14,400 bases of DNA, from positions 1 to 14,400 of the forward strand of contig JAILDD010000099.1 in assembly GCA_024689605.1 (NCBI GenBank). Reading direction: 5' to 3'. Under the pieces are notes generated by a model, which was not told where the DNA came from, made no database searches, and saw only the letters and a list, made by a program, of their open reading frames with translations. The stretch is from Lachnospiraceae bacterium. GTDB lineage: Bacteria > Bacillota_A > Clostridia > Lachnospirales > Lachnospiraceae. Shown here piece after piece: positions 1 to 7,813 of the stretch (the stretch's first letter is position 1; every line of letters begins with the position of its first letter). A program made the translations under genes and the position numbers.

Positions 1-840
1 AGGTGAAAGAGCTTCCTTGAAGCATACAGCCTTTGCAGCAATAACATGCATAAGAGGACCACCCTGGATTCCGGGGAATACTGACTTATTGAATTTGAAT
101 TTCTTTGCATTCTCCTCGCTTGAAAGGATAAGTCCTCCTCTAGGTCCGCGAAGAGTCTTGTGCGTAGTGGTTGTAACCACGTCAGCATAAGGGATAGGGC
201 TGGGATGAAGACCTGTAGCAACCAGACCTGCGATATGCGCCATATCCACCATAAGTACAGCACCTGCCTCATCTGCAACCTCACGGAACTTCTTGAAATC
301 AATTGTCCTTGCATAAGCGGACGCGCCGGCAATGATCATCTTGGGCTTTGACTCTATAGCAATCTCACGAAGCTTGTCATAATCGATGAATCCTTCGTCA
401 TTTACACCATAAGGAACGATATTGAAATATGTACCTGAAATATTTACCGGGCTTCCGTGTGTAAGGTGTCCGCCGTGATCAAGGTTCATACCCATAATAG
501 TGTCGCCGGGCTGGCAGATTGCGAACTGTACTGCAAGGTTAGCCTGGGCACCTGAGTGTGGCTGAACATTTGCATATGTACAGCCGAACACTTCCTTTGC
601 ACGCTCAATGGCAAGAGTCTCTACAACGTCCATGTTTTCACATCCGCCGTAGTAACGCTTTCCGGGATAGCCCTCAGCATACTTGTTTGTCATGACACTG
701 CCCATTGCAGCCATTACAGCATGGCTAACCCAGTTTTCCGAAGCAATGAGCTCGATATGGTCGTTCTGTCTGTCAAATTCCTTCTCGATGGCAGCCGCGA
801 TCTCGGGATCCACTGCTTTTAACTCTTCCATTGAATACAT
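1..840 (-). CDS. glyA: Serine hydroxymethyltransferase, 3' end outside the window
   Basis: A PLP enzyme of the cytoplasm that interconverts serine plus tetrahydrofolate with glycine plus 5,10-methylene-tetrahydrofolate, the main one-carbon source for purines, thymidylate and methionine. The window holds the first 280 codons (the family is usually about 410-420 residues), so roughly the last third is missing. Seen directly: the PLP-lysine motif [14 protein letters not shown] with the Schiff-base lysine at residue 228 (E. coli Lys229), the [12 protein letters not shown] segment, the [12 protein letters not shown] stretch and [11 protein letters not shown]. The start ATG at 838-840 is supported by a perfect AGGAGG (848-853) seven bases upstream. 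It lies 89 bases after the preceding gene with no clear terminator between. Three phased 9-bp repeats lie in its leader. The identification is very secure. Confidence 0.97.
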   Translation of the reverse strand, partial: MYSMEELKAVDPEIAAAIEKEFDRQNDHIELIASENWVSHAVMAAMGSVMTNKYAEGYPGKRYYGGCENMDVVETLAIERAKEVFGCTYANVQPHSGAQANLAVQFAICQPGDTIMGMNLDHGGHLTHGSPVNISGTYFNIVPYGVNDEGFIDYDKLREIAIESKPKMIIAGASAYARTIDFKKFREVADEAGAVLMVDMAHIAGLVATGLHPSPIPYADVVTTTTHKTLRGPRGGLILSSEENAKKFKFNKSVFPGIQGGPLMHVIAAKAVCFKEALSP

Positions 841-862
841 TTGTTTTCCTCCTGATTTTTCT

Positions 863-893
863 TGAATTACATTTGAATTACAACTGAATTACA
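863..893 (-). repeat. Three 9-bp repeats at exact 11-bp spacing in the glyA leader
   Basis: On the plus strand TGAATTACA occurs at 863-871, 874-882 and 885-893; read in the glyA direction each unit is TGTAATTCA. A degenerate fourth copy (TATTACA, 896-902) follows. The spacing is close to one DNA helical turn and the array lies 23-53 bases upstream of the glyA start. Each unit contains TGTAAT, a 5/6 match to a -10 box. A TTGACA hexamer lies at 928-933 over the stop of the previous gene, but no -10 box sits at the proper distance from it, so I do not call a promoter. The array could be an operator with phased sites or a slippage product. Confidence 0.6.
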
Positions 894-929
894 TTTATTA
901 CACTGCATTCTTTGCAATCAATAACACTG

Positions 930-1577
930 TCAATAATAATTACCTATAGCTATTTCTTCACCGTCTCCGTTGTCGGAATTTTCTATTCTTACTTCAACCT
1001 CATTACCATTTACTATCCTGAACTGCAGACCGTTCGCTGTCTTCCCTCTGTATGTGGATTTTATCTGTCCCTCTATCTCATCAACATCTGATCCCATATA
1101 CTCCTCAAATACTTTTCCAAAATCCGTGTCAGGATCTATATCCTCTACATATATCCAGTCATAACTGGAAGGCAGTCCCGGATTGCTGCCGGTGATAACT
1201 TCCGGATCAAGCATTGAAGTAATTATAGCAGTCCGCACACTGGCACATAGCTGGGTATCGGAAGCAATACGAGACATCTGCTCATATTTTGCAGCCTGCG
1301 GATATATGATTGCAAGAAGCACCGCACATACTATCAGGCTGACAAATCCCATTACGATGGAAGTAATGATAGCTGCTATGGAAAGACCTTTGGTCCTTCC
1401 GTCCTTCTTGACCAGATCCACGATTCCAAGGATCAGGCCTACAGGCGATAATAAAAATGCAAAAATAAGAGCGGCTACGCTTAAGCCCGAGGGGCCAGCC
1501 TTTTTAGGTTCATCATTATTCATATTCGGATCATAGTTTGGATTGTACTTAGGATTAATATTCTGATTCTGGTCCAT
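930..1577 (-). CDS. Two-helix membrane protein (DUF4190-like) with pilin-like C-terminal domain
   Basis: A 215-residue protein of unknown function. Layout: an Asn/Pro/Tyr-rich cytoplasmic tail (residues 1-29, with NPNYDPN-type repeats); a first membrane helix about 32-53; a short basic loop VKKDGRTK; a second helix about 64-91; then a soluble domain of about 120 residues. The two helices with the KKDGRTKGLSIAAI loop resemble DUF4190-type proteins. The segment after helix 2 (YPQAAKYEQMSRIASDTQL, then CASVRTAI) resembles the helix-1 continuation of type IV pilin-like proteins, and the rest is acidic and beta-rich in appearance. Start: an in-frame ATG 18 codons upstream (1629-1631) is possible, but the ATG at 1575-1577 has GGAGGAG (1584-1590) six bases away and is preferred. 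It has its own promoter at 1667-1695. The function is open. Confidence 0.85.
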   Translation of the reverse strand: MDQNQNINPKYNPNYDPNMNNDEPKKAGPSGLSVAALIFAFLLSPVGLILGIVDLVKKDGRTKGLSIAAIITSIVMGFVSLIVCAVLLAIIYPQAAKYEQMSRIASDTQLCASVRTAIITSMLDPEVITGSNPGLPSSYDWIYVEDIDPDTDFGKVFEEYMGSDVDEIEGQIKSTYRGKTANGLQFRIVNGNEVEVRIENSDNGDGEEIAIGNYY

Positions 1578-1583
1578 TCTGAA

Positions 1584-1590
1584 CTCCTCC
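1584..1590 (-). promoter_or_regulatory. Ribosome binding site that decides the start at 1577
   Basis: GGAGGAG on the minus strand, six bases before ATG 1575-1577. The longer reading frame from 1631 would place this site inside the coding sequence and has no comparable Shine-Dalgarno of its own. Confidence 0.75.
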
Positions 1591-1666
1591 GACTTCATTT
1601 CCTGAGCCTTTTTCTGTCCTGCCGGCCTCACAGCTGTCTGCCGCCATTTCAGAACACAACGTCCTT

Positions 1667-1695
1667 ATTATATACTGTGGCACTCCCAAAAACAA
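1667..1695 (-). promoter_or_regulatory. Sigma-A-type promoter for the pilin-like membrane protein gene
   Basis: Minus strand: -10 TATAAT (1667-1672, perfect), a 17-base spacer and -35 TTGTTT (1690-1695, first three bases match). It lies 12 bases or less downstream of the lipoprotein stop codon and predicts a leader of about 80 bases. It suggests that 930-1577 is transcribed independently of the upstream pepT cluster. There is no clear GC-rich terminator for that cluster before this promoter. Confidence 0.55.
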
Positions 1696-1706
1696 GAAGA
1701 ATTAGC

Positions 1707-2711
1707 TTATTTTGCCGAGCCTACCGTCTGCTCATATACATCAAAAAAATCCATGGTATCCACTTCGCCGCCGCCCACGAATTCTATCGCTTCAAAGGCT
1801 TCCTCGTTAAGATAGCAGCGTTTTCCCTCCATAAAGGAATTGTATGCGGCATCAAAAGCCTCCTGCCTTCTCTGTTCCAGTATCTCAGCTTTCCTGCTGT
1901 CCGTCTTCTCACGGTCCAGGGTATTGAGGCATTTGAATATGTAATAGCCGTCTGCGCACTCCGTCACCAGGCTGACCTCCTTTTCCCCCAGGTTAAAGCA
2001 TGCATTCTCCTTTGCCTCCTCCTCATCGCCCTTATGGAATGAAACGATAAGGTCATCCGACAGGCTCCTCGACATGGCCAGCTCATCAAAGCTTGCGCCG
2101 TCCCTCAGCTCGCGGAGTATATCCTGCCCCTCGTCGTAGGTAGCCACTTTTATCTGCTCAACCGTAATGGTTCTGGCCTCATCATCGCTTATCTCCACAT
2201 TTACATCGGCAGTGAGGTAATCATAGAGACTGTCCGCCAGCGCATATTCCTTGTACATATTGCAGATATCGTTTTCCTTTATGTTGCTGAAAGCTGCTTT
2301 TTCCGCATCGGAAAGGGAGGAATAATAATTGGCCGCTGCCAGCACTGCCCTCTGCTCCTGTTCCTTCGTAAGCTCAAGCTTGTAGCTGGCTGCCATGAGG
2401 TTCATCATCTTTATCTTGGCAAGCCTTGCTAAGACGGTCTGCTTCACACTGTCCTCCAGGGTGATGCCGCCGGTCTCAGTCTTCCATATCTGCTCACCGA
2501 AGGCCGACTCATACTGGTTCTGCATGGTGGTCAGGTAGACCATTACCTCCGGTTTGTAGCACGATACGCCCTCCAGCCTGAAAATTTCATCATCATCAAA
2601 ACCCGTTGTAAGTATTATCCTGCTGTCCTTGCCGCAAGCTGTAGCAAAAATCATGCATATTGCAAGCATACACACTAAAATATATTTTAAATTTAACTTA
2701 TTCCGATGCAT
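1707..2711 (-). CDS. PrsA/SurA-like lipoprotein with a degenerate parvulin domain
   Basis: A 334-residue exported protein. The N-terminus has a basic start, a hydrophobic core and a lipobox-like FATAC, giving predicted lipidated Cys26, so it should be anchored on the outer face of the membrane. Residues about 50-170 form a mostly helical SurA_N/PrsA-like chaperone region; about 180-268 match a PpiC parvulin fold (TITVEQIKVA, AxxILRELRDGASFDELA, DGYYIFKCL); a charged helical tail follows. Known PrsA proteins help exported proteins fold. The two histidines typical of parvulin active sites (rHIL and gyHI) appear as Gln186 and Tyr257, so chaperone rather than isomerase activity is likely (inference). 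The start overlaps the pepT stop by 14 bases, with GAGGG just upstream, implying translational coupling. The lipobox has Ala at -3 rather than Leu, which is acceptable but not ideal. Confidence 0.85.
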   Translation of the reverse strand: MHRNKLNLKYILVCMLAICMIFATACGKDSRIILTTGFDDDEIFRLEGVSCYKPEVMVYLTTMQNQYESAFGEQIWKTETGGITLEDSVKQTVLARLAKIKMMNLMAASYKLELTKEQEQRAVLAAANYYSSLSDAEKAAFSNIKENDICNMYKEYALADSLYDYLTADVNVEISDDEARTITVEQIKVATYDEGQDILRELRDGASFDELAMSRSLSDDLIVSFHKGDEEEAKENACFNLGEKEVSLVTECADGYYIFKCLNTLDREKTDSRKAEILEQRRQEAFDAAYNSFMEGKRCYLNEEAFEAIEFVGGGEVDTMDFFDVYEQTVGSAK

Positions 2712-3945
2712 ATTCCCTCACTATCTGCTTTAAAAGTTCAATCGTCTGTTCCATTTCCTCTATGCAGAGGAACTCATGCCTTCCATGGAAATTCCCTCCA
2801 CCGGTTCCAAGGTTCGGGCAGGGAAGCCCCAGAAATGAAAGCCTTGAACCGTCCGTGCCGCCCCTTATGGGCTTTTCTATTGCTTCTATCCCAAGCTTTT
2901 CCATAGCCTTTCTCGCATTATCCATTACCTCCGGATGGGGATCCAGGCGGCGTTTCATATTATAATATGAATCCTCCAGATTAACGACAAGAGTTCCCGC
3001 GCCGTATTTTTTATTTATCTCATCTGCCGCTGCCAGAAAAACCTTCTTCCTCTCTTCGAATATGCCGTCATCATGGTCCCTGATGATGTACTCGGATTCA
3101 GCCCTCTCCACATTGCCCTTTATCTCGCAGAGATGATAGAAGCCTTCCCTGTCCCTTGTATGTTCCGGCCTATCCTTTTCAGGCAGAAGGCTGTCAAATT
3201 CCTGGAGTATGCGTGATGCATTTTTCATCTTTCCGTAAGCATCACCGGGATGTACGCTGCAGCCGTTTGCAGTGACCACAGCATCCGCCGCATTGAAATT
3301 TTCTCCTGCCAGGTCACCCAGCATATCACCGTCCACGGTATACGCAAAATGTGCCCCGAAGCCCTGCACGTCAAAATAGTCAGTCCCCCGGCCGGTCTCC
3401 TCGTCCGCAGTAAAAGCAATGCAGATATTGCCATGCTTTTCTTCCGGATGCTGACAAAAATATTCTGCCATCTCCATTATTTCCGTCACTCCCGACTTGT
3501 CATCGGCTCCCAGAAGGGTCGTTCCGTCCGTAACTATGAGGCTCTTTCCCTTAAGGCTCTTCATCTCAGGAAAGTCCGACATTTTAGTCACTATATTCTT
3601 TTCCGGATTCAGGACTATGTCATTTCCGTCAAAATCTTCTATCACCCGGGCCTTGATGTTTTTCCCGCTTACGGCATCGGACGTATCCGTATGGGCAATA
3701 AAGCCTATTGAAGTAACAGTCTTTTCCGGCATATTGGACGTGATAGTTGCATACACGCAGGAATATTTTTTATCCTGCCTCACATCGGAAACGCCCATTT
3801 CCATGAGTTCATCCCGGAGCAGTGAAAGAAGCTCCTTCTGACCTTCAGTGCTTGGATATTCTTCTGAATGCGGATCAGACCGGGTATCAATGGATACATA
3901 TTTAAGAAAACGCTCCACCGCAGAAGCGTACTGTCTTTCTTTCAT
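2698..3945 (-). CDS. pepT: Peptidase T (tripeptide aminopeptidase)
   Basis: A cytoplasmic M20-family dizinc aminopeptidase that removes the N-terminal residue from tripeptides; 415 residues against about 408 in E. coli. Visible active-site elements: GFIAHTDTSD (metal His85, Asp87), LLGADDKSG (bridging Asp148), FTADEETGRG (catalytic Glu182, metal Glu183), YTVDGD (metal Asp205) and NFHGRHEF near the end (metal His390). The dimerisation domain lies between, and IRGGTDGSRLS is the typical PepT signature. The start ATG 3943-3945 has AGAGG (3956-3960) ten bases upstream. It is 40 bases after rsuA and overlaps the next gene by 14 bases, so it belongs to the 4974-1707 cluster. All expected ligands are present, so it should be active. 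Confidence 0.96.
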   Translation of the reverse strand: MKERQYASAVERFLKYVSIDTRSDPHSEEYPSTEGQKELLSLLRDELMEMGVSDVRQDKKYSCVYATITSNMPEKTVTSIGFIAHTDTSDAVSGKNIKARVIEDFDGNDIVLNPEKNIVTKMSDFPEMKSLKGKSLIVTDGTTLLGADDKSGVTEIMEMAEYFCQHPEEKHGNICIAFTADEETGRGTDYFDVQGFGAHFAYTVDGDMLGDLAGENFNAADAVVTANGCSVHPGDAYGKMKNASRILQEFDSLLPEKDRPEHTRDREGFYHLCEIKGNVERAESEYIIRDHDDGIFEERKKVFLAAADEINKKYGAGTLVVNLEDSYYNMKRRLDPHPEVMDNARKAMEKLGIEAIEKPIRGGTDGSRLSFLGLPCPNLGTGGGNFHGRHEFLCIEEMEQTIELLKQIVREYASE

Positions 3946-3985
3946 TTTTGAATTTCCTCTTTAACTCAAAATTTATTTTCACAAT

Positions 3986-4786
3986 TCACAGAAGTTCCGT
4001 CAGCCTGTCTCTCTCAATCTTTATATATTCCCCGGGCTGCAGTTTTTCCGGAAGTACCAGATTTCCCATCCTTAACCTTTTCAGGTAAACCACCTGATTT
4101 CCGGCTTCCGCAAACATCCGCTTCACCTGATGGTATTTGCCTTCATTTATCGTAAGCCGCACTATCCTCCTGTCCTCGCTGCATACTTCAAGTTTTGCGG
4201 GAAGCGCCCTGAAAGCATCATTCCCCTTTTCCGATGCAGGCACGTCCATTCCGGCTGCAAAAAGATCTGCCACATTTCCTTCCAGCGGATGTTCCAGTAC
4301 TGCTTCGTACTCCTTTTCCACGTGTTTCCCCGGGGTAAGCAGGTCATGGGAAAGCTTCCCGTCATTTGACAGAAGCAATAGCCCTTCCGTATCAAGGTCC
4401 AGCCGACCTATGGGAAAAATATCATCCCTGACGCCATATCCCCTGCATATATCCACCACAGTCTTATGTACAGGATCGGTGACAGCACTCACCACCCCTG
4501 CCGGTTTGTTAAGCAGCATATACTGATACGGCTCATATTTTACCACAAAACCGTCCCTGTTCTCCACAGTCCCGTTATCGCCTCCGTTGCCCGCTGAATC
4601 CCCGGCTGAACAGCTTACCTTTGAAAAGCCCGGCAGTATCACTGTCAGCTCGTCAGTCTCAGCTACCTTCATGCCCGGATCCCTGCAGGCTTTTCCGCAA
4701 AAATAAACACGCCCGGATTTTATCATCTTCTTTATCTCCGAGCGTGTTCCATATCCCATATCAGACAGAAATCTGTCAATCCTCAT
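3986..4786 (-). CDS. rsuA: RsuA-family 16S rRNA pseudouridine synthase
   Basis: Converts a specific uridine of 16S rRNA (U516 in E. coli numbering for RsuA) to pseudouridine. 266 residues against about 231 in E. coli. An S4 RNA-binding domain covers residues 1-52 (MRIDRFLSDMGYGTRSE start). The catalytic motif GRLDLDTEGLLLLSNDG carries the nucleophile Asp130. KEYEAVLEHPL, INEGKYHQVKRMF and LPEKLQPGEY are family signatures near the C-terminus. The extra length is mainly a Ser/Gly/Asn/Asp-rich linker (about residues 56-80) between the S4 domain and the catalytic core. The ATG overlaps the stop of the upstream small gene by four bases (ATGA at 4783-4786), with GAGGAAG five bases before it. A related RluB/RluE specificity for 23S rRNA cannot be fully excluded, but RsuA fits better. 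Confidence 0.87.
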   Translation of the reverse strand: MRIDRFLSDMGYGTRSEIKKMIKSGRVYFCGKACRDPGMKVAETDELTVILPGFSKVSCSAGDSAGNGGDNGTVENRDGFVVKYEPYQYMLLNKPAGVVSAVTDPVHKTVVDICRGYGVRDDIFPIGRLDLDTEGLLLLSNDGKLSHDLLTPGKHVEKEYEAVLEHPLEGNVADLFAAGMDVPASEKGNDAFRALPAKLEVCSEDRRIVRLTINEGKYHQVKRMFAEAGNQVVYLKRLRMGNLVLPEKLQPGEYIKIERDRLTELL

Positions 4787-4974
4787 ACCGGCTTCCTCAT
4801 ATCATCCATATCGTTTAAGTCCGTTCCCAGCAGGGTGAATGGTATCACATTGCCATCCTTGTCCTTACCCTTAGTATTATGCACCATTTTGTCCTTCTTT
4901 TCAAACAGGCTTCCCTGTGATGACATAAGCAGCACCAGCATTGTCCACAGTACACAAGCAACCAGGATTTTCAT
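4783..4974 (-). CDS. Small membrane-anchored protein, 63 residues, coupled to rsuA
   Basis: Not a recognised family. The peptide begins with a hydrophobic stretch (residues about 3-17, ILVACVLWTMLVLLM) that is either a single membrane helix or a signal sequence. A charged, soluble tail follows, rich in Lys and Asp (FEKKDKMVHNTKGKDKDGN, then a hydrophobic IPFTLLG and an acidic end). Evidence that it is real: GGGAGG (4984-4989) nine bases before the ATG, and a 4-base ATGA overlap of its stop with the rsuA start, a typical coupling arrangement. It is the first gene of the rsuA-pepT-lipoprotein cluster. An ATG five bases upstream is in another frame and closes differently. Function unknown. Confidence 0.65.
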   Translation of the reverse strand: MKILVACVLWTMLVLLMSSQGSLFEKKDKMVHNTKGKDKDGNVIPFTLLGTDLNDMDDMRKPV

Positions 4975-5080
4975 AAGCCATTACCTCCCTTTAACGAGCA
5001 TTCGGTATTTACCGTTTTTCACCTTCTGTAGAGATAATACAGATGACATGTTTTTTATTGCATGAAAAATATTTTTTTTA
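4975..5080. other. Short AT-rich gap between clpB and the small-protein gene
   Basis: It holds the ribosome binding site for 4974, a perfect 12-base inverted repeat CGGTATTTACCG (5003-5014), and runs of A/T around a palindromic AAAAATATTTTT just past the clpB stop. I find no GC-rich intrinsic terminator for clpB. TATTAT on the minus strand near 5031-5040 could be a -10 box, but no convincing -35 accompanies it. The origin of the small-protein/rsuA transcript is therefore unresolved. Confidence 0.4.
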
Positions 5081-7663
5081 TTATTTTTTTTCTGCCTCCA
5101 GTTCACCGTCCTTCAGGGTAATGACTATGGTATCGCCGGTGGAAACATTTCCCGACAGGATAAGCTTTGCGGTAAGCGTCTCTACAGTCTTCTGGATATA
5201 CCGCTTAAGCGGCCTTGCACCGTATGCCGGATCAAAACCGTCCTCTACGATGAATTCCTCAGCTTCCGGAGAAAGTTCCACGGAAAGCTCCCTGTCTGCC
5301 AGCCTTTCATTCAATGACTTCATTATGAGATCCACGATTCCGCTTATGTTGTCCTTTGTAAGAGGCTTAAACATTATGATCTCATCCAGCCTGTTTAAAA
5401 ACTCCGGTCTGAAATGGTTCTTTAAAAGCCCCGATACCGACTCTTCAGCTTCCTCCGATATGGTACCGTCCTCCTTTATGCCGTCAAGCAGGAAAGTGGC
5501 ACCTATGTTGGAAGTCATGATGATTATGGTATTCTTAAAATCAACCACACGCCCCTGGGAATCCGTTATGCGGCCGTCATCCAGGACCTGAAGCAGGATG
5601 TTGAATACTTCAGGGTGGGCCTTTTCGATCTCATCAAAAAGCACTACGGAATAAGGCTTTCTCCTGACAGCCTCTGTAAGCTGTCCGCCCTCATCGTATC
5701 CCACATATCCGGGAGGAGCTCCCACGAGCCTTGATACGGAATGCTTTTCCATATATTCACTCATATCTATGCGGACCATGTTCTTCTCGTCATCGAAAAG
5801 CGCATCTGCCAGGGTCTTTGCAAGCTCTGTCTTGCCCACGCCCGTGGGTCCCAGGAACAGAAACGATCCGATAGGCTTGCCAGGGTCCTTGATGCCTGCC
5901 TTTGAACGCATTATAGCCTCGCTGACCTTCATGACTGCTTCATCCTGGCCTACTACTCTCCTGTGAAGCTGCTCATCAAGATGGAGGGTCTTGTTGCGTT
6001 CAGACTCATTCAGGCGGCTGACGGGGATTCCCGTCCACCTGGACACTATACGGCCGATCTCATCCTCGGAAACGTTCTCATGCACAAGCCTTGTATCCCT
6101 CTTGCCGGCCTGCTCTTCCTCTATTTCCAGCTGCTTCTTTAATTCCGGAAGCTTGCCGTATGTAAGCTCTGCCGCCTTTTCAAGGTTGCCTTCGCGCTGG
6201 GCGATCTGTATCTCGTTGTTCACTGACTCAATGTTTTCCCTTATAACTGAAAGCCTGTCCACAGCGCTCTTTTCGTTTTCCCACTGAGCCTTCTCGTTTG
6301 CAAATATCTCCTTTTCCTCCGCCAGCTCCTTCAGCAGGTCATCCAGCCTCTCTCTGCTTAAGTTGTCATCTTCCTTTTTAAGGGCCGCTGCCTCTATCTC
6401 CATCTGGAGGATCCGGCGCTGCTTTTCATCAAGCTCCGTGGGCAGGGTATCCAGCTCTGTCTTAATCATGGCACAGGCCTCATCCACCAGGTCAATAGCC
6501 TTGTCCGGAAGGAACCTGTCGGTTATGTACCTGTCTGACAGTGTTGCCGCAGCCACCAGGGCGTTATCAAGGATCTTCACACCGTGATAGACTTCGTAGC
6601 GGTCCTTTAACCCCCTTAATATAGACACCGTATCCTCCACCGTAGGCTCATTTACCAGCACCGGCTGGAAACGCCTCTCAAGTGCAGGATCCTTTTCGAT
6701 ATATTTGCGGTACTCATCCAGGGTAGTTGCACCGATGCAGTGAAGCTCACCCCTTGCAAGCATAGGTTTCAGCATGTTGCCCGCATCCATTGAGCCCTCC
6801 GTCTTGCCGGCACCCACTATGGTATGCAGCTCATCTATAAAGAGTATGATCTGTCCTTCTGATTTCTTTACTTCCTCCAGCACTGCCTTAAGCCGTTCCT
6901 CGAATTCACCCCGGTACTTTGCGCCGGCCACCATGGCTCCCATATCCAGCGAAAAGATCTTCTTGTCCTTAAGGCCGCCGGGGACATCCCCCATCACGAT
7001 ACGCTGTGCCAGGCCTTCAACAACTGCAGTCTTACCCACGCCAGGCTCGCCTATAAGCACGGGATTGTTCTTGGTCTTTCTGGACAGGATCCTGATAACG
7101 TTCCTTATCTCTGCATCCCTCCCTATTACGGGATCCAGCTTCTGTGCCTTCGCCTTCTCCACCAGGTCCTGGCCATATTTTTCCAGTGTGTCATATGTAG
7201 CCTCGGGATTGTCCGATGTCACACGCTGGTTTCCCCGCACCTGGGCCAGCACGCCGAGGAAACGGTCACGGGTAATGCCGTATTCCGTAAAAATGGCTTT
7301 CACACCCTTATTGGGCTTTTTTATCATGGCAAGGAAAAGGTGCTCGACGGAAACATAATCGTCCCCCATGGCCTTTGCCTCGTCCTCGGCATTATTCAGG
7401 ACTTCGTTTAAGTACCTTCCGAAACGGAGATCACCGCCCTGGACTTTCACGCACTTCTCAAGGGCATCCTCTACCCTGCCTATGAAGTGCTCCGTATTTA
7501 TGTCCATTTTTTCGATAAGCTTCAGTATCAGGCTGTCATCCAGCTTCAACAGTGAATAGAGCAGATGCTCTTCCTCTATCTCCTGGTTGCCGTATTCATA
7601 GGCAATCTTTTCCGTATTCTGTACTGCCAGTACTGAATTCTGTGTAAACTTCTGTATATTCAT
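5081..7663 (-). CDS. clpB: ATP-dependent chaperone ClpB (Hsp100 disaggregase)
   Basis: A hexameric AAA+ ring that threads aggregated proteins through its pore together with DnaK; 860 residues, the full usual length. Domains: Clp-N repeats 1-145; NBD1 with Walker A GEPGVGKT (205-212), pore-loop KYRG (Tyr250) and Walker B FIDE (275-278); the coiled-coil middle domain about 405-525, which interacts with DnaK and distinguishes ClpB from ClpA; NBD2 with Walker A GPTGVGKT (605-612), pore-loop GYVG (Tyr653) and Walker B LFDE (675-678); C-terminal domain ending AEKK. No ClpP-docking IGF/IGL loop stands out. ATG 7661-7663 has AAGGAGG five bases upstream. A CIRCE-like operator lies 86 bases upstream, so HrcA control is likely. 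Confidence 0.98.
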   Translation of the reverse strand: MNIQKFTQNSVLAVQNTEKIAYEYGNQEIEEEHLLYSLLKLDDSLILKLIEKMDINTEHFIGRVEDALEKCVKVQGGDLRFGRYLNEVLNNAEDEAKAMGDDYVSVEHLFLAMIKKPNKGVKAIFTEYGITRDRFLGVLAQVRGNQRVTSDNPEATYDTLEKYGQDLVEKAKAQKLDPVIGRDAEIRNVIRILSRKTKNNPVLIGEPGVGKTAVVEGLAQRIVMGDVPGGLKDKKIFSLDMGAMVAGAKYRGEFEERLKAVLEEVKKSEGQIILFIDELHTIVGAGKTEGSMDAGNMLKPMLARGELHCIGATTLDEYRKYIEKDPALERRFQPVLVNEPTVEDTVSILRGLKDRYEVYHGVKILDNALVAAATLSDRYITDRFLPDKAIDLVDEACAMIKTELDTLPTELDEKQRRILQMEIEAAALKKEDDNLSRERLDDLLKELAEEKEIFANEKAQWENEKSAVDRLSVIRENIESVNNEIQIAQREGNLEKAAELTYGKLPELKKQLEIEEEQAGKRDTRLVHENVSEDEIGRIVSRWTGIPVSRLNESERNKTLHLDEQLHRRVVGQDEAVMKVSEAIMRSKAGIKDPGKPIGSFLFLGPTGVGKTELAKTLADALFDDEKNMVRIDMSEYMEKHSVSRLVGAPPGYVGYDEGGQLTEAVRRKPYSVVLFDEIEKAHPEVFNILLQVLDDGRITDSQGRVVDFKNTIIIMTSNIGATFLLDGIKEDGTISEEAEESVSGLLKNHFRPEFLNRLDEIIMFKPLTKDNISGIVDLIMKSLNERLADRELSVELSPEAEEFIVEDGFDPAYGARPLKRYIQKTVETLTAKLILSGNVSTGDTIVITLKDGELEAEKK

Positions 7664-7748
7664 AACTGCCTCCTTCCCCTTCGGAATAACTTTCTGAAGA
7701 TTACAGCAATGTAACTAACCTCTTCACCGGATATCTTCTCACTAATTG

Positions 7749-7775
7749 TTAGCCAAGTCAAGTGGTGAGTGCTAA
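7749..7775 (-). promoter_or_regulatory. CIRCE-like HrcA operator upstream of clpB
   Basis: The CIRCE consensus is TTAGCACTC-N9-GAGTGCTAA. In the clpB direction this site reads TTAGCACTC, nine bases, then CTTGGCTAA. The first arm is a perfect 9/9 match, the spacing is exactly nine, and the second arm keeps only the outer GCTAA (5/9). HrcA represses heat-shock genes through this element. The minus strand also contains TTGACT (7756-7761), a 5/6 match to -35 inside the operator, but no good -10 follows. TATTAT (7783-7788) upstream could instead be a -10 that places the start of transcription at the operator. A small hairpin (7701-7714) lies further down the leader. Confidence 0.75.
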
Positions 7776-7813
7776 TTTTTAAATAATACAAAAATAACAC
7801 CTTCTGCAGGCCA

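Noticed and set aside
928..933. TTGACA as the glyA -35 box
   Set aside because: No acceptable -10 hexamer lies 16-18 bases downstream; the TGTAAT copies are 25 bases or more away.
5003..5019. CGGTATTTACCG followed by TTTTT as a plus-strand terminator
   Set aside because: The stem is only five pairs with a two-base loop and there is no plus-strand gene to terminate.
6774..7358. A 194-codon plus-strand frame
   Set aside because: Lies antisense to the conserved ClpB NBD1; Ser/Pro-rich shadow frame.
7749..7775. A CtsR or HspR operator instead of CIRCE
   Set aside because: The AGTCAA-like words are not arranged as the CtsR heptamer direct repeat, nor as the HspR CTTGAGT-N7-ACTCAAG palindrome, while one arm and the spacing of CIRCE match exactly.
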